A stretch of DNA of 64,000 bases from Candidatus Firestoneibacteriota bacterium (GCA_903861835.1 CAIOVX010000011.1:1-64000); one strand, 5' to 3'; shown: positions 43,096 to 51,833, numbered from the stretch's first letter. The notes: generated by a model from the sequence alone, not told the origin. Numbers and translations are program-made.

Positions 43096-43831
43096 GAAAA
43101 AATTAAAGCTTATATCCTGTGAGGTTTTCGCGAGAGAACTCTCTTACGCTGCCGCGCTTACTGAAAATGTGGTGGATGCCGAATATCTTGAAAAAGGTCT
43201 TCACGATAAGTCTGACATTTTGCGGGAAGCGCTGCAGAAAAAGATAGACTCGATCGGCGCTCCTTATGACGCGTTAATACTTGGCTATGGACTTTGCGGC
43301 AACTCTGCCAACGGGCTGAAGGCCGGTTCTATTCCGCTGATAATTCCGCGCGCTCACGACTGCTTGGCAATACTTTTAGGCTCGCACGCGAGGTTCAACG
43401 AACTTTTCGGCGATAACCCGAGCCAATCCTGGACTTCCGCGGGCTACCTTGAACGCGGCGCTTCAATGTTCAGGGAGGGCGACGGGGAAAGAGAACAGAA
43501 TAGCCTGCTCGGCGGAAAAACCTATGAAGAGTACGTTAAGGAATACGGTGAAGAAAACGCCAAGTTTCTTGTGGAGACGCTCTCTCCCAAAAAGCATTCA
43601 GACAAGATGGTCTATATTGATACCGAGCCGACCAAACATCTTAAGTATAAGGAAGAGGTTAGGAAAAAGGCCGCGGACAATAAACTTAAGTATGTTGAAT
43701 ACGCGGGCGATATGTCCATGTTAAAAGACCTGGTAGACGGAAACTGGACCGATGAGAAGAGATTCCTCGTAGTAAAGCCGGGCAGAAAGATATTTGCAGT
43801 TTACGGAGACATTGTTTACAACGAAGAGTAG
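43064..43831 (+). CDS. DUF1638 family protein
   Basis: 255 residues. The fold region LKLISCEVFARELSYAAA and LILGYGLCGNSANGLKAGSIPLIIPRAHDCLAILLGS (split) matches DUF1638, a family of unknown function that often sits near methyltransferases or corrinoid genes in anaerobes. Conserved Cys and His residues (CEVF, GLCGN, RAHDC) could bind a metal. The ATG at 43064 lies inside purQ; TTG 43076 is an alternative. The family usually starts close to the KLKLISCE segment. Confidence 0.82.
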   Translation: MRWNLQKNTSKKKLKLISCEVFARELSYAAALTENVVDAEYLEKGLHDKSDILREALQKKIDSIGAPYDALILGYGLCGNSANGLKAGSIPLIIPRAHDCLAILLGSHARFNELFGDNPSQSWTSAGYLERGASMFREGDGEREQNSLLGGKTYEEYVKEYGEENAKFLVETLSPKKHSDKMVYIDTEPTKHLKYKEEVRKKAADNKLKYVEYAGDMSMLKDLVDGNWTDEKRFLVVKPGRKIFAVYGDIVYNEE

Positions 43832-43860
43832 ATTGTGTAAGCAAGGCGCAGTAAAAGTAT

Positions 43861-43960
43861 GATGACACCGATTTGGAAGTGATGACACAGATGAAACCTT
43901 TTGAAGCATCTGCAAATCATCAAGGTCTACCGGTGCCATCGTTTTAGCATCGGTGTCATC
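43861..43960 (+). repeat. CACCGAT/ATCGGTG inverted repeat, copy 2
   Basis: GATGACACCGAT (43861-43872) and GATGACACAGAT (43881-43892) are mirrored by CCGGTGCCATC (43930-43940) and ATCGGTGTCATC (43949-43960). The order is the same as at 28313-28395 and the element again ends about 30 bases before an ATG, with TTTGCAG and AGGAG in between. Confidence 0.8.
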
Positions 43961-43989
43961 AAAAAAAGCTTTTGCAGCAAAGGAGAAGT

Positions 43990-44361
43990 ATGCCGGATAA
44001 ATTTCTTGGTGAGGTAAGGAAGAATTTTCAGTTTCTGTACAATAAGTATTTCGCCCTTGAGGGCGAGCACACCTATGACAATCTGCCTGAGGGCAACTCG
44101 GTAATAGTCCTTATGTCGAACAAGGTGCAGATAAGGTTTCAGTATGTAAAAGGCGAAATATCAATCCAGTTCTCCAAGCCGAGGACAAACAGCAGAAGAG
44201 AGAGCGCGTGGATTACCGTGGGGCAGGCGGCTCGCAAGCTTGGAGCGGAAAACATTGGGAAAGCCCTTACAGACCCTAAAGCCGCATTGTCAGACAAGAG
44301 CAAAGATCTTGAGGTGTTTCTTGGGGAATATTATGAAAGGTTCAACAAGGTGTTTATGTAA
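43990..44361 (+). CDS. Small conserved-looking protein of unknown function
   Basis: 123 residues from ATG 43990 with AGGAG at 43981-43985. It is soluble, with strands in the middle (SVIVLMSNKVQIRFQYVKGEISIQFS, split) and a helical C-terminus. No family recognised. The leader carries the CACCGAT inverted repeat. Confidence 0.65.
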   Translation: MPDKFLGEVRKNFQFLYNKYFALEGEHTYDNLPEGNSVIVLMSNKVQIRFQYVKGEISIQFSKPRTNSRRESAWITVGQAARKLGAENIGKALTDPKAALSDKSKDLEVFLGEYYERFNKVFM

Positions 44362-44367
44362 ATATAT

Positions 44368-44470
44368 AGGTTTATAACGTTCTTAACGTTCTTAACGTAA
44401 AACAAGGCGAACTGCGCGAATTACGCGAATTACGTTATGAACGTTACAAACCTTATAAACGTTATAAACC
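44368..44470. repeat. AACGTT elements, reverse then forward
   Basis: A reverse array (TTTATAACGTTC, TTAACGTTC, TTAACGTAAAAC) is followed by GCGCGAATTACGCGAATTACG words and a forward array (TTATGAACG, TTACAAACC, TTATAAACG, TTATAAACC). The two halves are complementary. Confidence 0.75.
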
Positions 44471-44484
44471 TTCCTTTCTTTTAA

Positions 44485-44493
44485 TGTTATAAT
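44485..44493 (+). promoter_or_regulatory. Extended -10 promoter of the DHH-CBS-nucleotidyltransferase gene
   Basis: TGTTATAAT ends 8 bases before the ATG at 44502. No -35 match and no Shine-Dalgarno are visible, so the transcript is probably leaderless or nearly so. Confidence 0.65.
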
Positions 44494-44501
44494 CTAAAGT
44501 A

Positions 44502-47126
44502 ATGAAACTGATTACCACTCACATAAACGCTGATTTTGACGCCTTTGCATCAATGGTTGCTGTTAAAAAGCTTCATCCCGGCGCCTTGCCTGTCTTTCCC
44601 GGCAGTTGCGAACTCAAGGTAAAGGAGTTCATACAGCTGTATCCTGAATTTGCAGTACACCGCCTTAAAGAAATCAAATCCGATGAGGTCAAAGAACTTA
44701 TTGTAGTTGATACAGCTATGCCGGGGCGGATAGGGGATTTAGCGCGTTTCATCGGCTGGAAAAATATCAAGGTCACAGTTTACGACCACCACCCCGTTGT
44801 CGGCGGCGAAATTAAGGCCGAGGTAATGGTTAAGGGAGTCAATGGCAGTCCTACAGGCGCGACTATTTCCATCCTCGTCAAAGAGCTTAAAGAAAAAAAT
44901 ATCCCCATCAGTCCCCGTGAGGCCACGCTTTTCGCGATAGCGCTCTACGAAGAGACCGGTTTCTTCTCCTATCTGTCAACAACACAACTTGAGTTTGATA
45001 TGATGTCACACCTCCTCGGCTGCGGCGCCAACTTAAACATTATAAAGGACTTTTTGAAAGAGGGCTTCTCTCCCGAGCAGGACATCCTTTTCGGGCGGTT
45101 GCTGGCTTCAATGGAGTCGCACGAGATAAAAGGTATTCCCGTTAAGATAGCGTTTGCCGAAACGGAGCAGTATGTCAAGGATATTGCCCTGCTTGTCCAT
45201 AAGCTCCGGGAAATGGGCAACCTGGTTGTTGTTTTCGCGGTCGTAAAATTCTCCGACAGGATAAATATCATAGCCCGGAGCAGCATTGAAGAGGTTAATG
45301 TCGGCGAGGTAGTCCGCGAATTTGGCGGCGGCGGTCACGGCTCGGCTGCTTCAGCAACTCTCCGTGAAGGCGGGCTCGTGGAAGTGAAAGAACGCCTGCT
45401 TGCTGTGCTGGAGAGAAAGATTAAGCCCTTCCTGCGGGCCAAAGACATTATGAGCAGTCCCGTGCTCAGCATTAAGCCGGATATCTCGTGCGAGGAATCA
45501 AGAAAGATAATGCTCAGGTTTAATCACAGCAGCCTTCCTATCGTCTCGAATAACAAATTAATAGGCATAGTAGGCATTACCGACCTGGATAAATGTATGC
45601 AGCATAACTTTAATGACGCGGAAGTCTGCGGCTACATGAAGACTAATGTCCTTACCGTGACCCCGGATACTCCCGTGACGGATATACAGCGCCTGATGAT
45701 AGACGAAAATGTAGGCAAGGTTCCGGTCGTGCAGGCAGACGGCTCGGTTGCCGGAATAGTGACGAGGTCTGATGTGCTGAAGAATGTTAATAAGGAAAGG
45801 ATGAGCGATAAGATTCAGCAGATTGAGAAGGCGCTCGAAAACACCTCGGCTGAAATAGCGCATACGGCTGATATTCTCGAGGAGCGTCTGCCGCCCCGCA
45901 TCTTAGGCATCTTCAAAACTGCCGGGGAACTCGCTGACAAACTCGGAATGAGGGCTTTTCTTGTAGGCGGGTTTGTGCGGGATCTGCTGCTGGGCATAGA
46001 TAACTTTGACATTGATGTGGTGATAGAAGGCGACGGCCTGAAATACGCGGCCGCGCTCGCGAAGAAATATAAAATGAAGATCAAGGTTCACAAAAAATTC
46101 GGCACAGCCGTGCTTATTCTTGAAGGCAAATTGAAGATTGATATCGCGACGGCCCGCGTTGAGTTTTATGATTATCCCGCAAGCGCTCCGCAGGTTGAGT
46201 TCTCGCATATCAAGTACGATCTCTATCGCCGGGATTTCACCATAAATACAATGGCTATTGAGCTTAACGCGAAAGAGTTCGGGACGCTCGTGGATTTCTT
46301 CGGCGGACGGCGTGATCTGAAAAACGGCGAGATAAGAGTCTTGCACAACATGAGTTTTGTTGAGGACCCCACCAGGATTTTCCGCGCTATTCGTTTTGAG
46401 CAGCGGTACGGAATGAAGATGGAGGAAAGCACCAGGAACTTCCTCGCTAACGCGCTTGAACTTGAAATGTTCGAACGCCTCGCTACCTACAAAATAAAAG
46501 ATGAGATAGTCCAGATACTTAACGAAGACCATCCGATCAAGGCGCTTATAAGGATGCAGGAACTTGATGTGCTGAGATATATTCATCCGTCACTCAAGGT
46601 TACTGCAAAACTGAAGGCGCTTTTCAAAGAAATTTACCATAGTTTTTCGGTGGAAGTCCTTTTTGTAGAAGAGAAGGTTGAGCGTTGGTTCACGAACTTC
46701 CTCGTCTTACTTGATGAACTGGAGCTTAAAGAGTGCCAGCGCATCTGCGACAGGTTTAAACTGGACCGCGATATAATGAAAAAAGTCGTGCACGTCAAGG
46801 CGAGGGAGGAGCACATCCTTTCGGCCTTGAATCCGGTTAAAATGAAAAACAGCGCGGTTTATAAAGAGCTTTACGGCACTTCCATAGAAGGTCTGCTGTT
46901 TTATATCGCAAAGTCAAAGAGTTTGCGTGTGAGGCAGAGGATACACCTTTATATTTCAACCCTCAGTAAGGTTAAAGTAGTCTTGAAGGGCGAGGATCTT
47001 AAGTCGCTGGGCATAAAACCCGGGCCGGTTTATAAACAGCTTTTCTCTAAACTGCTGGACGCTAAACTTGACGGCAAAGCGGAAGACAAGAGCGCTGAAC
47101 TGGCCTACATAAAATATTTGATATAA
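44502..47126 (+). CDS. DHH-CBS-poly(A)polymerase family protein, likely A-adding tRNA nucleotidyltransferase
   Basis: 874 residues in four parts. Residues 1-~310 are a DHH/DHHA1 phosphoesterase (THINADFDAFAS, VVDTAMPG, DHHP, and FGGGGHGSAASA). Two CBS domains follow (~312-435). A class II nucleotidyltransferase head comes next (~480-610: FLVGGFVRDLLLG, DIDVVIEGDG, RRDFTINTMA), then the RNA-binding region. The same architecture occurs in Aquifex and Geobacter enzymes that add the terminal A of tRNA CCA in organisms with split C- and A-adding enzymes. A separate CC-adding enzyme would then be needed elsewhere. It could instead be a poly(A) polymerase. Confidence 0.85.
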   Translation: MKLITTHINADFDAFASMVAVKKLHPGALPVFPGSCELKVKEFIQLYPEFAVHRLKEIKSDEVKELIVVDTAMPGRIGDLARFIGWKNIKVTVYDHHPVVGGEIKAEVMVKGVNGSPTGATISILVKELKEKNIPISPREATLFAIALYEETGFFSYLSTTQLEFDMMSHLLGCGANLNIIKDFLKEGFSPEQDILFGRLLASMESHEIKGIPVKIAFAETEQYVKDIALLVHKLREMGNLVVVFAVVKFSDRINIIARSSIEEVNVGEVVREFGGGGHGSAASATLREGGLVEVKERLLAVLERKIKPFLRAKDIMSSPVLSIKPDISCEESRKIMLRFNHSSLPIVSNNKLIGIVGITDLDKCMQHNFNDAEVCGYMKTNVLTVTPDTPVTDIQRLMIDENVGKVPVVQADGSVAGIVTRSDVLKNVNKERMSDKIQQIEKALENTSAEIAHTADILEERLPPRILGIFKTAGELADKLGMRAFLVGGFVRDLLLGIDNFDIDVVIEGDGLKYAAALAKKYKMKIKVHKKFGTAVLILEGKLKIDIATARVEFYDYPASAPQVEFSHIKYDLYRRDFTINTMAIELNAKEFGTLVDFFGGRRDLKNGEIRVLHNMSFVEDPTRIFRAIRFEQRYGMKMEESTRNFLANALELEMFERLATYKIKDEIVQILNEDHPIKALIRMQELDVLRYIHPSLKVTAKLKALFKEIYHSFSVEVLFVEEKVERWFTNFLVLLDELELKECQRICDRFKLDRDIMKKVVHVKAREEHILSALNPVKMKNSAVYKELYGTSIEGLLFYIAKSKSLRVRQRIHLYISTLSKVKVVLKGEDLKSLGIKPGPVYKQLFSKLLDAKLDGKAEDKSAELAYIKYLI

Positions 47127-47191
47127 TTTTTGCAGATTAAAGCGCGCGCGCGTTAAGCGCATTAGCCGCGATCTCGCTTCGCTTTTAGGAA

Positions 47192-47232
47192 AAAAGCATA
47201 TTTCGTAAAGCTTTCTGCGGGAATATGCTTTT
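47192..47232 (+). terminator. Hairpin terminator after the nucleotidyltransferase gene
   Basis: AAAAGCATATT (47192-47202) pairs perfectly with AATATGCTTTT (47222-47232) around an 19-base loop. The trailing TTTT doubles as the beginning of the next promoter's -35 box. Confidence 0.65.
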
Positions 47233-47259
47233 GACTTTGACCGTTTTATGTGTTAAAAT
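47231..47259 (+). promoter_or_regulatory. Promoter of the M50 protease-trpS-scpAB transcript
   Basis: TTGACT (47231-47236), 17 bases, TAAAAT (47254-47259) with an extended TGT. The -10 ends 9 bases before the ATG at 47269, and there is no Shine-Dalgarno. Confidence 0.7.
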
Positions 47260-47268
47260 TAATAAAAT

Positions 47269-47913
47269 ATGGGCGGCCTTCTTTCATATCTCAGAACCAG
47301 TCCTTTTGAAGCGATAATATATATCGTCGCTTTCTGTTTTGCCCTTACAATTCATGAGTTTTCCCACGGTTTAGCGGCTCACCTTTGCGGAGATGATACG
47401 GCTAAGAATATGGGGCGTCTAACAATGAATCCGCTTTCCCACCTAAGTTTGGTGGGAACGCTTGTAATGTTATTTCTGCCGTTCGGCTGGGCTAAACCGG
47501 TGCCGATAGTCCCGCGAAATTTCAGAAACCCGAAAGTTGACAGCTTGATTGTTTCCGCGGCCGGGATTTCGGCTAACCTGTTAACGGCCTTTGTTTTCGG
47601 CTTAACCTCAAGAGTGATCGGCTGGAATAATATGAACGACCCGATGCAGGTGCTTTTTGTATTTTTTATCATGATAAATATCGTGTTTGCCTGCTTTAAT
47701 CTCATACCCATACCGCCGCTCGACGGGTCAAAAATACTGGCGTTTTTTCTGCCGCCCTCTATGGCGCACAAAATTGAATATATGAACCCCACGTGGCAGT
47801 TTGCCTTCATCGGCGTAATCTACCTGGTTATGTATTTGCCCGGAGTGCACGACGGGCTATTTTCGGTAATAAACATTGTCTTTTATTCGTTTTCCGGGGT
47901 TAACCTGCGCTAA
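47269..47913 (+). CDS. Membrane metalloprotease, site-2 protease family (M50)
   Basis: 214 residues with five or six hydrophobic helices. The zinc motif HEFSHG (about 28-33) is in the first helix and the third ligand lies in NLIPIPPLDGSKIL (about 145-158). This is the short, PDZ-less YwhC-like branch, which cleaves substrates inside the membrane; targets unknown. First gene of a likely operon with trpS, scpA and scpB, an arrangement seen in other bacteria. Confidence 0.88.
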   Translation: MGGLLSYLRTSPFEAIIYIVAFCFALTIHEFSHGLAAHLCGDDTAKNMGRLTMNPLSHLSLVGTLVMLFLPFGWAKPVPIVPRNFRNPKVDSLIVSAAGISANLLTAFVFGLTSRVIGWNNMNDPMQVLFVFFIMINIVFACFNLIPIPPLDGSKILAFFLPPSMAHKIEYMNPTWQFAFIGVIYLVMYLPGVHDGLFSVINIVFYSFSGVNLR

Positions 47914-47924
47914 GCGGAGGCAAT

Positions 47925-48920
47925 TTGAGCGGCAAAAAAACAATATTAAGCGGAATGAGGCCGACAGGGAAACTGCATTTAGGCAACCTGCTGGGAGCCC
48001 TTCAGAACTGGGTCAAACTTCAGGACGATTATAATTGTTTCTTTGAGGTCGCTGACTGGCACGCGCTCACAACTGAAAGCCGTAAGACAAAAGAGATGGC
48101 AACAGCGGCCCGCGAGATGGTGGTTGACTGGCTGGTAGCCGGAATAGACCCCAAGAAAAGCACTGTTTTTATCCAGTCAGCCGTGCTTGAACACGCGGAA
48201 CTGCACTTGCTCCTTTCGATGATAACTCCTATTCCCTGGCTTGAAAGAAATCCAACCTATAAGAGCCAGATAAATGAACTCAAGGAGAAGGATCTTTCAA
48301 ACTATGGATTCCTCGGCTACCCGGTGCTTCAGGCGGCCGATATTTTGCTCTACAAGGCGAGCGTTGTGCCTATAGGACAGGATCAGCTTCCGCATCTGGA
48401 AATATCGCGCGAGATCTGCCGCAGGTTCAATAATTTCTACGGTGAGGTTTTTCCGGAGCCGCAGCATGTGTTCACGAGCGTTCCGGCGCTTCTTGGCATT
48501 GACGGGCGCAAGATGAGCAAATCCTATGACAACTGCATAAATATGTCAGACACAAACGAAGCGGTTGAGAAGAAGATTAAAAAGTGCTACACGGATCCGA
48601 AAAAGATAAGAATGGGAGACCAGGGCGACCCTTCCGGCTGTCCAATATTTCTTCTGCATAATATTTACCGCAAGGAGCAAACTACCGAGATAGAGGCAGG
48701 CTGCAGGTCAGGCGCTCTCGGCTGCTCTGATTGCAAAAAAGCTCTCCTTGAAGTGCTTGCTCCGCTCTTTACCGGTATGGAAAATAAAAGGCGAGAGATA
48801 TTAAGCAAGCCGGATTATGTCAACGATGTCATAAACGACGGCAACAAGCGCGCAAAAGCCGCCGCCGGCAAAACCATGGAAGAAGTGAGAAATGCGGTAT
48901 TCGGGAAGGGACATGTTTAG
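47925..48920 (+). CDS. trpS: Tryptophanyl-tRNA synthetase
   Basis: 331 residues starting at TTG 47925 with GCGGAGG at 47914-47920. Class I motifs: TGKLHLGNLLGAL (HIGH region, about 13-25) and KMSKSYDN (about 196-203). GQDQLPHLEISREI, ADILLYKA and the C-terminal helix region are standard. It overlaps scpA by 8 bases. Confidence 0.96.
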   Translation: MSGKKTILSGMRPTGKLHLGNLLGALQNWVKLQDDYNCFFEVADWHALTTESRKTKEMATAAREMVVDWLVAGIDPKKSTVFIQSAVLEHAELHLLLSMITPIPWLERNPTYKSQINELKEKDLSNYGFLGYPVLQAADILLYKASVVPIGQDQLPHLEISREICRRFNNFYGEVFPEPQHVFTSVPALLGIDGRKMSKSYDNCINMSDTNEAVEKKIKKCYTDPKKIRMGDQGDPSGCPIFLLHNIYRKEQTTEIEAGCRSGALGCSDCKKALLEVLAPLFTGMENKRREILSKPDYVNDVINDGNKRAKAAAGKTMEEVRNAVFGKGHV

Positions 48921-49602
48921 TATAGTTTCCAAAACATTCGAGGGGCCGTTCGAAATATTGCTGGACCTAATTAAAGAAGACGAGATTGATTCGGAGAAAA
49001 TATCCGTGTCGGAAATAATTGAAGCGCCTAAACTTATAAATATTGACGAAGGCAGTGAATTTATTGTGGACGCCGCCAACCTGCTCTACCTTAAATCGCA
49101 GGCGCTGCTCCCCAAAGAAGAGGAAAAGGCGGAAACACAGGTAGAGGTTGACGCTAAAAAATTGCTTGAGATCTACAATAAAATGAAGGAACTGGCATTT
49201 GATCTTGAGAAGAAAGAACTTAAGCAAAAAGATGTCTTCTATCGCGAGCAGGATATGACTGCCGTGTATGCAGAGGAAACCTTCAAAGAGGCGACGCTTT
49301 ACGACCTCCTGGTGGCCTTCAAGAGCGTGCTGACCTATATTCCCAAGGATGAGGTGCTCTCGCTATCCCGGGAAGGTATCACTGTAAGGCAGAAGATCAA
49401 TGAAATCTTAGATCATATCAACTCGGTTGAGCAGTTTGAATTTACGGCATTCCTTAAAGAGCAGAAGACGAGAGAGCATATTATTACGGCATTTCTGGCC
49501 ATACTTGAAATGATAAAGCTCGGGCTTATTGCTTGTAGACACAATGCGGCAAGTAATGATATATTTATAAGCAGGAAGGACAATGGAGATTACGTTCGCT
49601 AA
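48913..49602 (+). CDS. scpA: Segregation and condensation protein A
   Basis: 229 residues from ATG 48913 (GGGAAGGG at 48903-48910; an upstream in-frame codon at 48892 is inside trpS). FEGPFEILLDLIKEDEID at the N-terminus and the C-terminal winged-helix FLAILEMIKLGLI identify ScpA, the kleisin of the SMC complex. It overlaps scpB by 20 bases. Confidence 0.93.
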   Translation: MFSIVSKTFEGPFEILLDLIKEDEIDSEKISVSEIIEAPKLINIDEGSEFIVDAANLLYLKSQALLPKEEEKAETQVEVDAKKLLEIYNKMKELAFDLEKKELKQKDVFYREQDMTAVYAEETFKEATLYDLLVAFKSVLTYIPKDEVLSLSREGITVRQKINEILDHINSVEQFEFTAFLKEQKTREHIITAFLAILEMIKLGLIACRHNAASNDIFISRKDNGDYVR

Positions 49603-50188
49603 AGCGGTAATAGAGTGTCTGCTCTTTGTCAGCGATGAACCTCTTGAGATTTCAAGGCTCAAACTGGTTCTTGACGATATGAGCGAGGCGGAAATACGCA
49701 AGGCAGTCACCGAGCTACAACTCGATTATGAGACTGCCGGCCGGCCTCTTTGCATAACCGAGGTGGCCGAAGGGTTCTCAATAGTCACGCGCGAGCAGTA
49801 TGCGTCTTTCATTAAAAAACTATTTAAGACCAGGATAACTCACAGGCTTTCAAAGGCCGCCCTGGAAACGCTGGCAATAGTGGCCTGCAAGCAGCCCATT
49901 ACCAAACTTGAAATAGAATCGCTTCGCGGTGTTTCTGCTGACGGGGTGCTTGATACACTTTATGAAAGAGAGCTGATTCGTATATTGGGGCGCAAGGAAG
50001 TAATCGGGCGCCCGCTGCTCTACGGCACAACGAAAGAATTCCTGCAATACTTCGGTCTTAAGGACCTGACTGAATTACCAAAACTGGAAGAGATAAATGA
50101 AGTACTGGGGAACGGGACATGGCAGACGAAGAATGGAGTGAACGGAGAAAATACCGGCGTGCAAGGCTCATTCGAACAGCCGAGGTAG
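49583..50188 (+). CDS. scpB: Segregation and condensation protein B
   Basis: 201 residues. Two winged-helix domains: AVIECLLFVSDEPLEISRL and LSKAALETLAIVACKQPITKLEIESLRGVSADGVLDTL (split). The RPLLYGTT motif is typical. ScpB dimers bind ScpA and regulate SMC. The last 70 bases overlap the start of the next gene in another frame; the C-terminal ~25 residues after EEINEVLG look nonconserved and may have been added by that overlap. Confidence 0.92.
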   Translation: MEITFAKAVIECLLFVSDEPLEISRLKLVLDDMSEAEIRKAVTELQLDYETAGRPLCITEVAEGFSIVTREQYASFIKKLFKTRITHRLSKAALETLAIVACKQPITKLEIESLRGVSADGVLDTLYERELIRILGRKEVIGRPLLYGTTKEFLQYFGLKDLTELPKLEEINEVLGNGTWQTKNGVNGENTGVQGSFEQPR

Positions 50189-50934
50189 TTATCTCCGACT
50201 CCGGGAAGATCATGAACGGCGTCATCTCCAATGTCAGCGCCGGCGGAGCCAGTATTACTTTTGACACTTTTATCCCGCTCGGGAAAAAAGTTTCTTTGTC
50301 TTTTAATCTTAGGCAAGGTGCGGATTTAAAGAACCTGACCGCAACCGTAATTCGCGTGCAGGACCTGCAGGATTCTTTCCAGATCGCCCTTCAATTCCTC
50401 GATATAACACAAGAGGCGAGAGACAGCATAGAAGCAGTAATCAATGATATCTATTTCTTAAAAGGCATCAAGCTTTTCACTAATATTTCCCATGATGAGG
50501 CGATATCGCTTAAGGCCATGGGGAAGGAAGTGAGGTATAAGGCGGACGAAGTGGTCTTTATTGAAGGGTCCGAAGGTGATTCTTTCTACGCCGTAATGAA
50601 CGGCAAGGTGAGAATCACAAAAAAATCCAACATTGATTCAAAGAGCGATGAAGTTCTGGCGCTGATCAGGGAAGGCGAGTTTTTCGGCGAGATGGCGCTT
50701 TTTAACGAAGGCAAAAGGAGCGCTAATGCCATTGCTCACTCTGAATGCGTGCTCTTTGTGCTGACCGTGGATGATTTTAACCGGCTGGATAACGAGAACC
50801 ACAAACTCGCCGTAAGGATACTTGTTGAATTCATTAAGACTCTGGCGAGAAGGCTTAAAACTATGAATCAGGAGATGGTCGACCTCTTGTTCTCTGAAAC
50901 TCCGATTAGGGATGTAAACGAAGGAAAGAAATAG
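50119..50934 (+). CDS. PilZ domain + cyclic-nucleotide-binding domain protein, copy 1
   Basis: 271 residues. Residues ~8-105 are a PilZ domain with the c-di-GMP motif RRKYRRAR and NVSAGGASI (consensus RxxxR and [D/N]xSxxG). Residues ~112-235 are a cyclic-nucleotide-binding (CRP-like) domain with FIEGSEGDSFYAVMNGKV and EGEFFGEMALFNEGKRSA (the phosphate-binding cassette, though the cAMP-specific arginine is not clear). No DNA-binding domain follows. It overlaps scpB by 70 bases, unusually long, and is followed by a paralogue. Probably a dual nucleotide-sensing receptor. Confidence 0.85.
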   Translation: MADEEWSERRKYRRARLIRTAEVVISDSGKIMNGVISNVSAGGASITFDTFIPLGKKVSLSFNLRQGADLKNLTATVIRVQDLQDSFQIALQFLDITQEARDSIEAVINDIYFLKGIKLFTNISHDEAISLKAMGKEVRYKADEVVFIEGSEGDSFYAVMNGKVRITKKSNIDSKSDEVLALIREGEFFGEMALFNEGKRSANAIAHSECVLFVLTVDDFNRLDNENHKLAVRILVEFIKTLARRLKTMNQEMVDLLFSETPIRDVNEGKK

Positions 50935-50954
50935 TAGCTTGGAGAAGCAGTGCA

Positions 50955-51833
50955 ATGGGCTATTCTAAGTCCAAAATTAGTATGCCTGTAATCAGGCAGG
51001 GGGCTGGTATGGCAGAAGAAAGCGGTCGTGAGCGCAGAAGGTTTGCGCGAATAAGGCTTGCCAGGGACGTGGAGGTTACGGAAGTTTCCACGGGGCGCAA
51101 GATGATGGGCCGTATGACAAGTGTCAGCACCGGGGGTGTGAGTATCACGCTCGATGTTTATCTCCCGCTGGGCAAAAAGGTTGCTGTCTCGTTCAAAATC
51201 AGGGAAGGTTCGGATTTCAAAGACTTGACGGCTAAAGTACTAACGGTTAAGGACCTGTCTGACGGTTTTGCGGCAGGGCTGGAGTTTATCGACATTTCTC
51301 CTGAGGAGTCGGCCAGCCTGGAAGCAGTTGTTAATGATGTATATGCTATGAGAGAATTAAAACTTTTTGCAGGTCTGACGCACGAAGAAGCGCTGGCCTT
51401 AAGAAGTATTTGCAAAGAACTCAAGTTCAAGGAGCACGAATCAATCTTCACCGAAGGCTCGGAGAGCGATTCCTTCTATGCCGTAGCCAAAGGGAAAGTC
51501 AGTATAACTAAAAAATCCAACATTGAAGGCAATAAGGAAGAAGTACTTGAGCTGATAAGAGAGCACGAGTTCTTCGGCGAAATGGCGCTTTTCAAAGGCA
51601 AGAGCACGGCAACGGCGAAAGCACATATGGATTGCGTGCTCTTTCGGCTTACCATTGAGGATTTTAATAAGCTTTATGACCAAAATCACAAGCTCGCGAC
51701 TAAGCTGCTCGTTGAATTTATAAAGGCGCTCTCCAGGCGCATCAAGAGCATGAACACAGAATTAGTTGACATACTCTACCCTGACGGTATAAAGGGCATT
51801 GATCCGAGCATTGTAAAAAATGAGAACAACTGA
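50955..51833 (+). CDS. PilZ domain + cyclic-nucleotide-binding domain protein, copy 2
   Basis: 292 residues, same layout as copy 1: PilZ motif RRRFARIR and SVSTGGVSI, then FTEGSESDSFYAVAKGKV and EHEFFGEMALFKGKSTA. Two starts are possible: ATG 50955 after GGAGAAG, or ATG 51009, which lines up with the copy 1 N-terminus. It is probably a tandem duplicate of copy 1. Its last bases overlap the start of a third, damaged copy. Confidence 0.85.
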   Translation: MGYSKSKISMPVIRQGAGMAEESGRERRRFARIRLARDVEVTEVSTGRKMMGRMTSVSTGGVSITLDVYLPLGKKVAVSFKIREGSDFKDLTAKVLTVKDLSDGFAAGLEFIDISPEESASLEAVVNDVYAMRELKLFAGLTHEEALALRSICKELKFKEHESIFTEGSESDSFYAVAKGKVSITKKSNIEGNKEEVLELIREHEFFGEMALFKGKSTATAKAHMDCVLFRLTIEDFNKLYDQNHKLATKLLVEFIKALSRRIKSMNTELVDILYPDGIKGIDPSIVKNENN

